DNA of 64,000 bases, taken from the NCBI GenBank assembly GCA_035544215.1, contig DATKHY010000007.1, positions 1,178,001 to 1,242,000 on the forward strand. Direction: 5' to 3'. Shown in pieces: positions 38,745 to 47,493 of the stretch. Origin of the DNA: Candidatus Binatia bacterium. Its GTDB lineage: Bacteria; Vulcanimicrobiota; Vulcanimicrobiia; Vulcanimicrobiales; Vulcanimicrobiaceae. Position 1 is the first letter of the stretch. Each line of letters begins with the position of its first letter. Position numbers and translations under genes: made by a program. The notes under the pieces are model-generated. The model was not told where the DNA came from. It saw nothing but the letters and a program-made list of their open reading frames with translations, and did not search any database.

Positions 38745-40022
38745 ATGACCGTACGAGAAAAAGCGTTGAACACCGCAAGGGCGTCGCTCGCGCAGCGCCG
38801 CGACGAAAACGTCGCGCGCGGCGTCGCGACCACGCACTCCGTCTGGGTGGCTCGAGCCTCCGGCGCGACGCTTTGGGACACGGAGGACCGCCAGTATTTA
38901 GACTTCGCGGGCGGCATCGGCGTGCTCAACGCGGGCCACGCGAATCCAAAAGTCGTCGCCGCGATCGCCGAGCAGGCCGCCGCGCTGACCCATGCGTGCT
39001 TCCAAGTAACGGCATACGAGCCATACCTGCGCGTCGCGGAGGAGCTCAACCGCCGCGCGCCGGGCGATTCACCGAAGAAGGCGCTGCTGCTCTCGACCGG
39101 CGCCGAGGCGACCGAGAACGCCGTGAAGATTGCCCGCGAGTTCACGCGCCGCCCCGCGGTCGTCGCGTTCACGCACTCGTTCCACGGCCGTACGATGCTC
39201 GCGCTCTCGATGACCGGCAAGTTCGCGCCCTACAAACAGCACTTCGGCCCGTACTGCAGCGAGATCTATCACGCGCCGTTTCCGCACGAACATCACGGAA
39301 CGTCTGCAAAACAGGCACTGCACGCGCTGGAAGAGATGTTCGAGTCGACCGTGGCGCCCGGCCGCGTCGCGGCGCTGATCGTCGAGCCGGTGCTCGGCGA
39401 GGGCGGCTTCGTTCCCGCTCCGATCGAATTCTTGCGCGAGCTGCGGAAGATCGCCGACGCGCACGGCATCGTGCTGATCGCCGACGAGATCCAGACGGGG
39501 TTCGGCCGCACCGGAAGGTTGTTCGCGTGCGAGCATTACGGAATCGAGCCCGACCTGATCGCGGTCGCCAAATCGCTCGCCGGCGGGCTGCCGCTCTCGG
39601 CGGTCGTGGGGAAGTCGCACATCATGGACGCGCCCGAACCGGGCGGCCTCGGCGGCACGTTTGCGGGAAATCCGGTGGCGTGCGCGGCCGCGCTGGCGGT
39701 CCTCGAGATCATGGACGATGCGTTCCTCGCGCGCGCCCGCGATGTCGGCGCGCGAATCGACGCGGAGCTGCGCGCGCTGCAGACACGCTACTCGGCGGTG
39801 GAAGACGTACGCGGGCTGGGAGCGATGCAGGCGATGGAGCTCGAGTCGGGAGCGCCGGAAGTCATCGCGGCCGCGCGAGGCCGCGGGCTGATCCTGCTGC
39901 TCGCGGGAGAACGCGACGTGATTCGCGTTCTCGTGCCGCTCGTCGTCACCGACGAAGAGCTTGACGAGGGTTTCGCGATTTTGAGCGCGAGCATGGAAGA
40001 CGTTTTTAGTCAAACGAGGTGA
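38745..40022 (+). CDS. gabT: 4-aminobutyrate aminotransferase-like class III aminotransferase
   Basis: 425 aa from the ATG at 38745; a longer open frame upstream is antisense to the TonB receptor. It moves the amino group of GABA (or a related omega-amine) to 2-oxoglutarate. The PLP lysine is Lys276 in VAVAKSLAGG; STGAEATENAVKIAR, ADEIQTGFGRTG and GGTFAGNPVACAAAL are class III motifs matching GabT closely. It is followed in the same frame by patA with only one TGA between them, then an aldehyde dehydrogenase. GABA made by gadB or by patA plus the dehydrogenase would be its substrate. Confidence 0.88.
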   Translation: MTVREKALNTARASLAQRRDENVARGVATTHSVWVARASGATLWDTEDRQYLDFAGGIGVLNAGHANPKVVAAIAEQAAALTHACFQVTAYEPYLRVAEELNRRAPGDSPKKALLLSTGAEATENAVKIAREFTRRPAVVAFTHSFHGRTMLALSMTGKFAPYKQHFGPYCSEIYHAPFPHEHHGTSAKQALHALEEMFESTVAPGRVAALIVEPVLGEGGFVPAPIEFLRELRKIADAHGIVLIADEIQTGFGRTGRLFACEHYGIEPDLIAVAKSLAGGLPLSAVVGKSHIMDAPEPGGLGGTFAGNPVACAAALAVLEIMDDAFLARARDVGARIDAELRALQTRYSAVEDVRGLGAMQAMELESGAPEVIAAARGRGLILLLAGERDVIRVLVPLVVTDEELDEGFAILSASMEDVFSQTR

Positions 40023-40028
40023 CCGAAA

Positions 40029-41393
40029 ATTACCGGTGAACGAGAAAAGAAAGTATACGAATACACACAGCGCGTCCTAGACCTGATCGAAAGGACGGAC
40101 GTCGTGCCCGCCGAGGCGGACTGGATCACGCGCGAAACCGTCGAGTCGTTTCGCGACCACATTAACCCGGGTTTCCTCGAGTACCGCAAGGCGGGCGACC
40201 CGAAGGGCGCCGCCGCCGTCGTCGAGTGGGCGGACGCCGGACCCAACTCCTATCGCGACGTCACCGGCCGCACGTACCTCGATTGCTTGGGCGGATTCGG
40301 CATCTTCAACGTAGGTCACCGCAACCCTAAAGTCGTCAAGGCCGTGATGGATCAGCTCCGGCGCCAGCCGTTACACAGCCAAGACCTGCTGGATCCGCTG
40401 CGCGCGATGCTGGCCAAGGCGCTCGCGATGCTGACGCCAGGCGGCCTGGACTTCAGTTTCTTCTGCAACAGCGGCACCGAGGCGGTCGAGGGCGCGCTGA
40501 AGCTCGCGCGAGCGTACGATCCCGCGCGACAGACGATCGTGGCGGCCACGAAGGGCTTTCACGGCAAGAGCTACGGCTCGCTATCGGCCAGCGCTAAGGC
40601 CGAGTTCCGGCGGCCGTTCGGCCCGATGCTGCCGAACATCGAGCACGTGCCGTTCAACGATCTGCTCGCGCTGCGCGACATGATGACGTCGTGCCGAGCA
40701 GTCGGCGAAGACGTCGGCGCAGTGCTGCTCGAACCCATTCAGGGCGAGGGCGGGGTCAACATTCCCGACGACGACTATCTCCCCGGCGTGCGCGCGCTCT
40801 GCGACGAATTCGGGGCGCTCTTCATTCTCGATGAGGTGCAGACTGGCATGGGACGCACCGGCAAGATGTTCTGCTGCGAGCACTACGGCGTCGCGCCCGA
40901 CCTGATGTGCCTGGCGAAAGCCTTCGGCGGGGGCGTCGTGCCCGCCGGCGCGGTGGTCGGGCGGCGCGAGATCTTCGCACGGTTGTTCGATAACCCGTTC
41001 CTGCACACGTCTACGTTCGGAGGAAATCCGCTCGCTTGCGCGGCCGCGCTGGCCACCATCAACGTGCTGATCGGCGAGCGTCTTCCCGAGCGCGCCGCGG
41101 CGCTGGGCGAACGGATGCTGGCGGGATTACGCAACGCCGTGCGACGCTACGACGATCTCGTCGTCGCGGTGCGCGGCAAGGGACTCTTGATGGCACTGGA
41201 GTTCAGCGACAACGCGATCGGCTTCGAGTTCGGCAAGCAGATGCTGGAGCGCGGCATCCTCGTGTCGGGCACGCTGGTCAACGCGCGCACGATCCGCATC
41301 GAGCCGCCGCTGACGATCACGGAGGAAGAGGCCGACTACGTGTGCCAAGCCACCGGCGAAAGTTTGAATTCGATGACGAAGGTAGGGGTATAG
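40029..41393 (+). CDS. patA: Putrescine aminotransferase
   Basis: Close match to E. coli YgjG/Pat[66 protein letters not shown]. It converts putrescine to 4-aminobutyraldehyde using PLP. The start is uncertain. A GTG at 40104 is the first ordinary one (429 aa), but the codons before it read [10 protein letters not shown], which lines up with the N-terminus of PatA. The ATT at 40029 has GAGGTGA 6 nt upstream and gives 454 aa, with the PLP lysine (CLAKAFGGG) at 297, near the position I recall for E. coli. I therefore favour the rare ATT start; 40104 is the conservative choice. Confidence 0.85.
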   Translation: MTGEREKKVYEYTQRVLDLIERTDVVPAEADWITRETVESFRDHINPGFLEYRKAGDPKGAAAVVEWADAGPNSYRDVTGRTYLDCLGGFGIFNVGHRNPKVVKAVMDQLRRQPLHSQDLLDPLRAMLAKALAMLTPGGLDFSFFCNSGTEAVEGALKLARAYDPARQTIVAATKGFHGKSYGSLSASAKAEFRRPFGPMLPNIEHVPFNDLLALRDMMTSCRAVGEDVGAVLLEPIQGEGGVNIPDDDYLPGVRALCDEFGALFILDEVQTGMGRTGKMFCCEHYGVAPDLMCLAKAFGGGVVPAGAVVGRREIFARLFDNPFLHTSTFGGNPLACAAALATINVLIGERLPERAAALGERMLAGLRNAVRRYDDLVVAVRGKGLLMALEFSDNAIGFEFGKQMLERGILVSGTLVNARTIRIEPPLTITEEEADYVCQATGESLNSMTKVGV

Positions 41394-41397
41394 CGAC

Positions 41398-42933
41398 ATG
41401 CAAACGACCGCAGAATCCAGCGCGCGCGCCGAGGAAATTCTTCGCAACCTGCCGCATATCAACGGCGTCGTTCCGATGTACGTCAATGGGCGCTGGGTGC
41501 TCGCGGCGGACGGCGCGACGCGCGAGCTGATCAATCCGGCGGATGGCCGGCCAATCGCCGTCGTCGCGGACGGCGGCGCCGCCGACGCGGAGGCCGCGAT
41601 CGCTGCGGCGCGCGCGGCGTTCGACGACGGGCCCTGGGGCCGCTTGAGCGCGGCCGACCGCGCGACGCTGCTGTTCCGCGTCGCCGACGCGATCGACGCT
41701 AACCGCGACGAGTTCATGCGGATCGACACGCTCAATAACGGCAAGCCGCTACGTGAGACGGAATACGACGCGATAGACGCGGCGAATTGCTTCCGCTACT
41801 ACGCGGGCCTCGCGACAAAGCCGCACGGGCAGACTTTCGACGTCCCCGCGCCGTCGCAGACGTTCACGGTGCGCGAGCCGATCGGCGTGTGCGGCCAAAT
41901 CGTTCCATGGAACTACCCGCTCTTGATGGCGACGTGGAAGCTCGCGCCGGCGTTGGCAGCGGGGAACGTGTGCGTCCTCAAGCCGGCGGAGCTGACTCCC
42001 CTGTCGACGATCCGCCTGGCGATGATCTTCGAGCGACTGGAGTTCCCGCCCGGCGTCGTCAACATCGTTTTGGGTGTGGGCGCAACCGCCGGCCACGCGA
42101 TCGCCGCGAGCGTGCGCGTGGACAAGATCGCGTTCACCGGTGGAACCAAGACGGGCCGCAGCATCATGCAAGCCGCCACGTCTAACCTCAAGAAGATCTC
42201 GCTCGAGCTCGGCGGCAAGTCGCCCAACGTCGTGTTCGCTGATGCGGACTTCGACACGGCGGTCGATTACGCGCTCTTCGGCATCTTCGCCAACGCGGGG
42301 CAGGTGTGCTCGGCGGGGTCTCGGCTGATCGTCGAGCGCTCGCTGCACGACCGATTGGTCGAACGCGTGGTCGAGCGCGCGCGCAAGATCCGCGTCGGCG
42401 ACGGGTTCGATCCGCAGACCGAGATGGGACCGATCATCTCGCCGGTCCACCGCGAGCGCGTCGAAGGCTATATCGAAAATGGTCTCGCCGAGGGCGCGAA
42501 GATGTTGTGCGGCGGGGAGCGGCTCGGTGGAGAGCTCGCCGAAGGCAACTTCATCGCGCCGACCGTGTTCGACCGTACGTCGCCGAAGATGCGGATCGTG
42601 CAGGAAGAGATCTTCGGGCCGGTGCTCGTCGTGCAGACGTTCGACGACGAAGCCGAAGCGATTGCGCTCGCCAACGACACGATCTACGGTCTAGCCGGCG
42701 CCGTCTTCACTCAGGACATCTCCAAGGCGCACCGCGTGATTCGAAAGATGCGCGCCGGCATCACGTGGATCAACACGTATCACCCGACCTATAACGAAGC
42801 ACCGTGGGGCGGCTACAAACAGTCGGGCATCGGTCGCGAACTCGGCACCTACGGCTACGACGCGTACACCGAGGTCAAGCAGATCAACGTCAATCTGGAC
42901 GTGGAGCCGTCGGGCTGGTTCTCCGACCGCTAG
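41398..42933 (+). CDS. Aldehyde dehydrogenase, likely 4-aminobutyraldehyde dehydrogenase
   Basis: 511 aa of the NAD(P)-dependent aldehyde dehydrogenase superfamily. Catalytic Cys304 lies in NAGQVCSAGSRL and Glu270 in ELGGKS; the nucleotide-binding FTGGTKTGR is present, and IVPWNYPL supplies the oxyanion asparagine. It lies 4 bp after patA with an AGGTAGGGG ribosome site, so the natural reaction is 4-aminobutyraldehyde to GABA (PatD/PuuC role), which gabT would then use. Sequence alone cannot separate this from betaine-aldehyde or other aldehyde dehydrogenases. It ends against the blaR-type gene with no gap. Confidence 0.85.
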   Translation: MQTTAESSARAEEILRNLPHINGVVPMYVNGRWVLAADGATRELINPADGRPIAVVADGGAADAEAAIAAARAAFDDGPWGRLSAADRATLLFRVADAIDANRDEFMRIDTLNNGKPLRETEYDAIDAANCFRYYAGLATKPHGQTFDVPAPSQTFTVREPIGVCGQIVPWNYPLLMATWKLAPALAAGNVCVLKPAELTPLSTIRLAMIFERLEFPPGVVNIVLGVGATAGHAIAASVRVDKIAFTGGTKTGRSIMQAATSNLKKISLELGGKSPNVVFADADFDTAVDYALFGIFANAGQVCSAGSRLIVERSLHDRLVERVVERARKIRVGDGFDPQTEMGPIISPVHRERVEGYIENGLAEGAKMLCGGERLGGELAEGNFIAPTVFDRTSPKMRIVQEEIFGPVLVVQTFDDEAEAIALANDTIYGLAGAVFTQDISKAHRVIRKMRAGITWINTYHPTYNEAPWGGYKQSGIGRELGTYGYDAYTEVKQINVNLDVEPSGWFSDR

Positions 42934-44205
42934 CTACGGGCCCGGCTTGAAGTCGGCGCGGAACAGGTAGTGCCCTTCGACCGCCGTGCAGCTCACGAGT
43001 TTGGGCGAGTACGTGCTGTTGCGGGCGGCCGTAACGACGGCGCTGTCGATCGCCGCGTCGCCGCTGGAACGCATGACCTTTGTGTTGGTGACGCGCCCGT
43101 TTGGCGCGATCGTCACCGCGATGATGACGCTTCCGCTCGCCCGCAACCCTTGAGGCAGCGACGGAGCGACTGCGTTTTGAATCTGCGCGTCGACGTTTGG
43201 ATCGGCGCAGGCTGCGGCGATGTAGGCTGCGCCCGCTGACGGGTTGTCGATCCCGGTCCGTGCCGGCGCGAGCGCGAGCGCGGGCGAGAACGCCTGCAGT
43301 GCGAGGGTCGCGGCGATAAAGAGCACGATCGTTCCTCCAAGTGCGTATGTGTTGATGCCAAGGCGGCGCGGGCCGCTGGCGCAGAGCCGTTCGATACGTG
43401 CGACGAGCGCGTGGCGCGAGCGGTAGGCGCCGGCGACGAGAAGCGGCAGCTTCTGCGCGCGCAGCATCTGCGCGAGTGTCGCGAGACAGACCGCGTAGTC
43501 GTCGGCGCTTCCGGTTTGCTCCACGGCCCAGTCGTCGCAGGCGGCCTCGCGCTCGTTCGAGACGGCGCCGCCCGCTATGTGAACCCACGGATTGAAGAAC
43601 AGCGCCGCCTCGATCACGCGCTGGATCAGGTTCCAGAGCGGATCGCGGCGACGAACGTGCGCGCGCTCGTGTTCGACGACGCGGCGAAGGTCGTCCTGCG
43701 ACAGCGTTGCCGGCAGGTCTTGCGGCACCACGACGACCGGTCTCAGGATGCCGGCGACGATCGGAACCGCGACCTCGCGCGAGCCGAAAACGTCGCCGGC
43801 AGCGCTCGAGAGCAGCCAGGCTCGCCGCCGGATCCCCTCGATGTGGACGAAGCCGGCCGCCAGCCGTGCTAAGCCGATGGCGGCGCCGAGAGCCCAGGCG
43901 ATCACGACCCACGGCGCGACCGCTTCGAACCAGCCGCGCGCGTGATCGGCGTACGCTTCGGCGGGGAGCAGCGTGATCGTGAAGCCCGGGTGCGTCGAAT
44001 GCGCGGAAAACGCTCGGAGCAGTTGAGCGCCGGCGTCGGACAGCGCCGTCGCTACCGGCACGGCCACGAGCGCAAACAGCGCGGCGAGCCACAGCGCATG
44101 GCGCGTCGTCGCGCTGCGCCGCGCGAGGAGCTTGGAGATCGCATAGGTGAGCGCGACGACCAACGCGCCCTGCCAGAGACCGTTGAAAAGGATTGCGACG
44201 ATCAT
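42934..44205 (-). CDS. BlaR1/MecR1-type M56 peptidase with C-terminal TonB domain
   Basis: 423 aa. Several hydrophobic helices (about 5-25, 35-55, 95-115, 310-328) frame a cytoplasmic M56 zinc-peptidase domain with HERAH (His179, Glu180, His183) and the third-ligand region NEREAACDDWAV. After the last helix, residues about 335-423 form a TonB C-terminal-like domain (SGSVIIAVTIAPNGRVTNTKVMRSSGDAAIDSA) in place of the penicillin-binding sensor of true BlaR1. It should sense an envelope signal and cleave the partner repressor. The 4-nt ATGA overlap with the blaI-type gene confirms the pairing. The inducer is unknown. Confidence 0.88.
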   Translation of the reverse strand: MIVAILFNGLWQGALVVALTYAISKLLARRSATTRHALWLAALFALVAVPVATALSDAGAQLLRAFSAHSTHPGFTITLLPAEAYADHARGWFEAVAPWVVIAWALGAAIGLARLAAGFVHIEGIRRRAWLLSSAAGDVFGSREVAVPIVAGILRPVVVVPQDLPATLSQDDLRRVVEHERAHVRRRDPLWNLIQRVIEAALFFNPWVHIAGGAVSNEREAACDDWAVEQTGSADDYAVCLATLAQMLRAQKLPLLVAGAYRSRHALVARIERLCASGPRRLGINTYALGGTIVLFIAATLALQAFSPALALAPARTGIDNPSAGAAYIAAACADPNVDAQIQNAVAPSLPQGLRASGSVIIAVTIAPNGRVTNTKVMRSSGDAAIDSAVVTAARNSTYSPKLVSCTAVEGHYLFRADFKPGP

Positions 44206-44609
44206 TTCTGCTCCTTCCTGCGGCGCGCGAGGACTCGCTTGACGTGCGCCAAGTCATCGTCGCTCAGGCGAGCGTCGTCGAGCAGCGTCACCGCGAGCGC
44301 GCCCGGCGAGCTCGCGAAGAAACGGTCGAGCACGTGGCGGACTGCCGATTTGGCGGCATCGGCCCGCTGCACCGACGGGTGGTAGACGAACGCGCGGCCG
44401 TCCGCCTCGTGCGCGACGTGGCCCTTTCGCTCGAGTGTCCGCAGGGTGGTGAGGACCGTGCTGTACGTCAACGGCGGCGGAGGGAGCGCCTCGACCACCT
44501 CGGCCACGGTGGCGCGCTGCTTGCGCCAAAGCACCTCCATCAGGCGCAGCTCGTGATCGGTCAGGACGGGCGATTTTCGCCTGGACAATGCGCGGCCTCC
44601 GATTGCCAT
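44202..44609 (-). CDS. BlaI/MecI family transcriptional repressor
   Basis: 135 aa winged-helix repressor: LTDHELRLMEVLWRKQRATVAEVVEAL, then TYSTVLTTLRTLERKGHVAHEADGRAFVYHPSV, the family signature. The C-terminal dimerisation helices (ASSPGALAVTLLDDARLSDDDLAHVKRVL) are present. It is cleaved or released when its M56 partner is activated. Its own promoter region carries two operator-like repeats, so it is probably autoregulated and may also control the divergent secreted-protein gene. Confidence 0.92.
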   Translation of the reverse strand: MAIGGRALSRRKSPVLTDHELRLMEVLWRKQRATVAEVVEALPPPPLTYSTVLTTLRTLERKGHVAHEADGRAFVYHPSVQRADAAKSAVRHVLDRFFASSPGALAVTLLDDARLSDDDLAHVKRVLARRRKEQK

Positions 44610-44669
44610 TAGATTTGTAATAGCAGCATAGCCGAGCCGCCCGGCTTTGTCAACTAGATTTATAATAGT
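44609..44669. promoter_or_regulatory. Two operator-like repeats in the BlaI divergent promoter
   Basis: TAGATTTGTAATAG at 44610-44623 and TAGATTTATAATAG at 44655-44668 agree at 13 of 14 positions, 45 bp apart in direct orientation. The outer bases form an ACTA...TAGT dyad in the second copy. They are AT-rich islands in a GC-rich region and flank the space between the repressor start and the divergent secreted-protein gene. BlaI binding is inferred from position. Confidence 0.55.
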
Positions 44670-44683
44670 GTTAGGATGGCGGC

Positions 44684-45250
44684 ATGCGGAAGATTTTCAT
44701 GGCAGCCGGCTTTTCGTGCGCGGCTGCGTTCGCAATCGCTCTGGCCGCCTCGTCCACGAAGGTCGTCATGTTCGCCCCGTTCGGATCCGGCGGCCTAAAC
44801 GCGAGCTACAAGGTGACGTCGAAGATGCACGGTGCTTGCTGGACGGGCTCGATCGCATCGCAGAGGCCCGATGCGTGGAGATGCATGGTCGTCAACAGCA
44901 TCTACGATCCGTGCTTCAGCAACGCGGCCCTTTCGAGCGTCGCCTGCGCGAGCGATGCATTTTCCAAGAGAATCGTGCTCATCGTCCTCGACAAGCCCAT
45001 CCCGACGCAGGAACGCAACAAGGGCAAGCCCTCTGCGTGGGCGCTCCTGCTCGCCAACGGCGCGCGCTGCTACATCGCAACCGGCGCGACCGGCGAAGTT
45101 GCGGGGATGCGGCTGAACTTCGAATGCAGCTCGGGCGGATGGGTCCTCGGAACGCCCGATCAAGCGAAGAAGCCGTGGCAGGCCTTTTACAGCCCGAAGT
45201 CTGACGGCACTCACTCTACACGCCTTTCCGTACGCCAAGCGATTCTCTAA
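44684..45250 (+). CDS. Secreted cysteine-containing protein of unknown function
   Basis: 188 aa with a signal peptide (MAAGFSCAAAFAIALAAS). The mature part has about eight cysteines (GACWTG, WRCMV, DPCFSN, VACAS, ARCYI, FECSS), suggesting disulfides outside the cytoplasm. The segment pattern SIYDPCFSN, then WALLLANGARCYIATG and EVAGMRLNFECSSGGWVLG is like small conserved actinobacterial-type secreted proteins, but I cannot name a family. It is divergent from the BlaI-type gene and shares its operator region, so it may belong to that regulon. Confidence 0.7.
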   Translation: MRKIFMAAGFSCAAAFAIALAASSTKVVMFAPFGSGGLNASYKVTSKMHGACWTGSIASQRPDAWRCMVVNSIYDPCFSNAALSSVACASDAFSKRIVLIVLDKPIPTQERNKGKPSAWALLLANGARCYIATGATGEVAGMRLNFECSSGGWVLGTPDQAKKPWQAFYSPKSDGTHSTRLSVRQAIL

Positions 45251-45257
45251 TGAGAGA

Positions 45258-45785
45258 TCAGCTCTTAACGGCGCTCATCCAAAAGTTGTATGAGCGTTCG
45301 GAGATTCGTTTCGACTCCGTTCGGCGCTGCTCGTCGTAAATTTCGGAGAGAACAGCGAAGAGCGCGAGCGCGGCCTCTCTTTCTCCTAAGAGGGTGAGCG
45401 AGCGCAGCATGCGCGTGAGGCGCAAGTGGTTGTGATTTCCGATCTGCAGCCAATTGCCGCTGCGCAGCGGAAAGGCGGCGCTCTTCTCGACGCGCTCGCC
45501 GCTCCATGCGAAGCCGTAGAACGCAAGCATGCGGTCCAGCGACCTGCGCAGCGCGGCGCGCAGCTGCGGCCGCGTGTGAAACGCCTCGATCGCGGCATCG
45601 TCGAGGATCGGCGCCGTGGGCTGGGCTCCGCTGCGCTCCGGAAGCGGGAAGAGCCACTGTATGAAGTTGTGGACGTACTCGAGCCGCTCGTCGTCGAACC
45701 GCAAGACATCCTCGTGAAAGCGGCCGCAGTCGTCCGGTGCGCTCCCTTCGTAGAATGCGACGATGCGCCGACCCTCGCCGGTCAT
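45258..45785 (-). CDS. Opioid growth factor receptor (OGFr) conserved-domain protein
   Basis: 175 aa. LEYVHNFIQWLFPLPERSGAQPTAPIL is the core motif of the OGFr N-terminal domain family, first named in animals and also found in bacteria, where its role is unknown. The remaining helices (ALRRSLDRMLAFYGFAW, NHNHLRLTRMLRSLTLLGE) fit the same domain. No signal or membrane segment is seen. Its ATG overlaps the selA stop (ATGA), so it is translated with selA. Confidence 0.8.
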   Translation of the reverse strand: MTGEGRRIVAFYEGSAPDDCGRFHEDVLRFDDERLEYVHNFIQWLFPLPERSGAQPTAPILDDAAIEAFHTRPQLRAALRRSLDRMLAFYGFAWSGERVEKSAAFPLRSGNWLQIGNHNHLRLTRMLRSLTLLGEREAALALFAVLSEIYDEQRRTESKRISERSYNFWMSAVKS

Positions 45786-47116
45786 TTTGCCGCGAGCGCC
45801 GCGATCACGTCGTTATCTTCGGACGGCTCGATCGTGCGCAGATCGAGCAGCACTCGCCCTTCCTCGATGCGCGTCACGATGGCCGGTGTGCCACGGCGAA
45901 GTTTCGCGGCGAGGAGATCCGGTTTTTCGGTCGAGACCGCCACGGCGATCGACGGAATGCGCTGTTGCGGGAGCGCGCCGCCGCCGATGTAGGCACTGCT
46001 CTCGATTGCGACCGAACCGGGGAGCGCGGCGACGTAGGCATCCGCGCGCCGGCGAAGGTCGCCGACGCTCGCCGCCAGCATGCGCAAGATCGGAATGCGC
46101 TCGCGCGCGCAGCCTTCGCGATAGATCTGCAGCGTCGCGGCGAGCGCCGCCAGCGTCATCTTGTCGACGCGGAGCGCCCGCAGCAGCGGATTGTTACGCA
46201 GGCGCGCGACGAGACTCGCGCGTCCGGCGACGATCCCGGCCTGCGGCCCTCCGAGCAGCTTATCGCCCGAGAACGTGACGAGCCCCACTCCGTCGGTAAG
46301 CGCGTCCTGCACGGTGCGCTCCCGTTCGACGCCATACTCCGAAAGATCGACGAGCGCACCGCTGCCGAGATCCTCGACGACGACGACGACGGCGCGGCGC
46401 CCGAGCTCGACCAGCTCGCGCGCGCCCGCCTCGTGCGTGAAGCCCTCGATGCGATAGTTGGAGGCGTGCGTGCGCAACAACAGAGCGGTGCGGGGCGAGA
46501 GCGCGCGCTCGAAGTCCTCGACGTAGACGCGATTCGTGGTTCCAGCCTCGACGAGAGTCGCGCCGCTGCGGTCCAACACCTCGGGAATGCGGAAGCCGCC
46601 GCCGATCTCGATAAGCTGGTTCCGCCCCACGATGACCTCGCGTCCCTTCGCGAACGTGTCGAGCACGAGCAGCACTGCGGCGGCGCAGTTGTTGACGACG
46701 AGTGAATCCTGCGCGCCGGTCACGTCGTTGAGCATGGCGGAGACGTGCGCGTAGCGCGAGCCGCGCTCGCCTCCAAAGAGGTCGTACTCGAGGTTGGAAT
46801 AGCCGCGCACGATTTGCGCGACGGCATCGAGCGCTTCCGGCGCCAGCGGCGCCCGCCCGAGATTCGTGTGGACGATGATGCCGGAGCCGTTGATGACGGG
46901 CGATAGCGCTTGCGCGGCGAGCTCTTCCAAACGTCCCGCTACCGACGCCACGATCGCTTCGCATGAAGGTTCGGTGCTGGAAGCACGAGCGCGGTCGAAG
47001 ATCGTCTCGACCGCACGCCTTACGTTCGCTCGCCCTAGAACGGGCTGGTATCTTTTAACGGCAGCGTCCTCGAGAACGCGCTGTACCGACGGCAGGTGCC
47101 ACCGGCGCTGCTTCAC
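45782..47116 (-). CDS. selA: L-seryl-tRNA(Sec) selenium transferase SelA
   Basis: 444 aa from a GTG at 47116. SelA uses PLP to turn seryl-tRNA(Sec) into selenocysteyl-tRNA(Sec) with selenophosphate. The PLP lysine is Lys286 in TFSGDKLLGGPQAG; INGSGIIVHTNLGRAPL and GYSNLEYDLFGGERGSR are SelA-specific. The N-terminal domain that holds the tRNA (LPSVQRVLEDAAVKRYQPVLGR) is complete. It sits 4 bp after a small secreted-protein gene and overlaps the OGFr gene. selC (12559) and selB (31734) are in the window; selD is not. Confidence 0.95.
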   Translation of the reverse strand: MKQRRWHLPSVQRVLEDAAVKRYQPVLGRANVRRAVETIFDRARASSTEPSCEAIVASVAGRLEELAAQALSPVINGSGIIVHTNLGRAPLAPEALDAVAQIVRGYSNLEYDLFGGERGSRYAHVSAMLNDVTGAQDSLVVNNCAAAVLLVLDTFAKGREVIVGRNQLIEIGGGFRIPEVLDRSGATLVEAGTTNRVYVEDFERALSPRTALLLRTHASNYRIEGFTHEAGARELVELGRRAVVVVVEDLGSGALVDLSEYGVERERTVQDALTDGVGLVTFSGDKLLGGPQAGIVAGRASLVARLRNNPLLRALRVDKMTLAALAATLQIYREGCARERIPILRMLAASVGDLRRRADAYVAALPGSVAIESSAYIGGGALPQQRIPSIAVAVSTEKPDLLAAKLRRGTPAIVTRIEEGRVLLDLRTIEPSEDNDVIAALAAK

Positions 47117-47120
47117 GAGA

Positions 47121-47489
47121 TCACGAAGGAAGACAGACCTTGTTGCTCAGGTCCGAATAGGTAAGCTCAGCTCGATTGGAGCTCGCGGCCGGCGCGACGG
47201 CGCGAACTTGGAAACAGTCCCCCGGCTTCCACGAGCCGGCCGGCGCCGTAATCGTGTACGAAACCAATTGCTGTGACGAATCGGGGGGAGCGCCGGCGTC
47301 GATGCTTGCCACGACTTGCCCTCCTCGCACGGCCTGAAACGATTGCGGCATGAGGCAAACGTCTTCCGGGCAATCCATCTTCCACGAAAATTGCATCGTG
47401 ACCGCGCCCGAACTGGTCGCGGTCACGTGCAGATTGCTGGGAGCGGCTACCGCAATCGCAAGAGCGAGGACCGCCCCCGGTAACGGCAC
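47121..47489 (-). CDS. Small exported Fn3-like protein
   Basis: 122 aa from a GTG at 47489. A short signal peptide (PLPGAVLALAIAVAAPS) precedes one beta-sandwich-like domain (NLHVTATSSGAVTMQFSWKMDC ... CFQVRAVAPAASSNRAELTYSD) with the layout of a single fibronectin type III module and four cysteines. Function is unknown. It lies between trxA (4 bp) and selA (4 bp) and may be cotranscribed with both. Confidence 0.6.
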   Translation of the reverse strand: MPLPGAVLALAIAVAAPSNLHVTATSSGAVTMQFSWKMDCPEDVCLMPQSFQAVRGGQVVASIDAGAPPDSSQQLVSYTITAPAGSWKPGDCFQVRAVAPAASSNRAELTYSDLSNKVCLPS

Positions 47490-47493
47490 CGCT

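Noticed and set aside
40020-40022. TGA between gabT and patA as a selenocysteine codon (read-through fusion)
   Set aside because: Both halves are complete enzymes, the position is not a catalytic cysteine, and only a 4-5 bp hairpin follows; a SECIS element is not seen.
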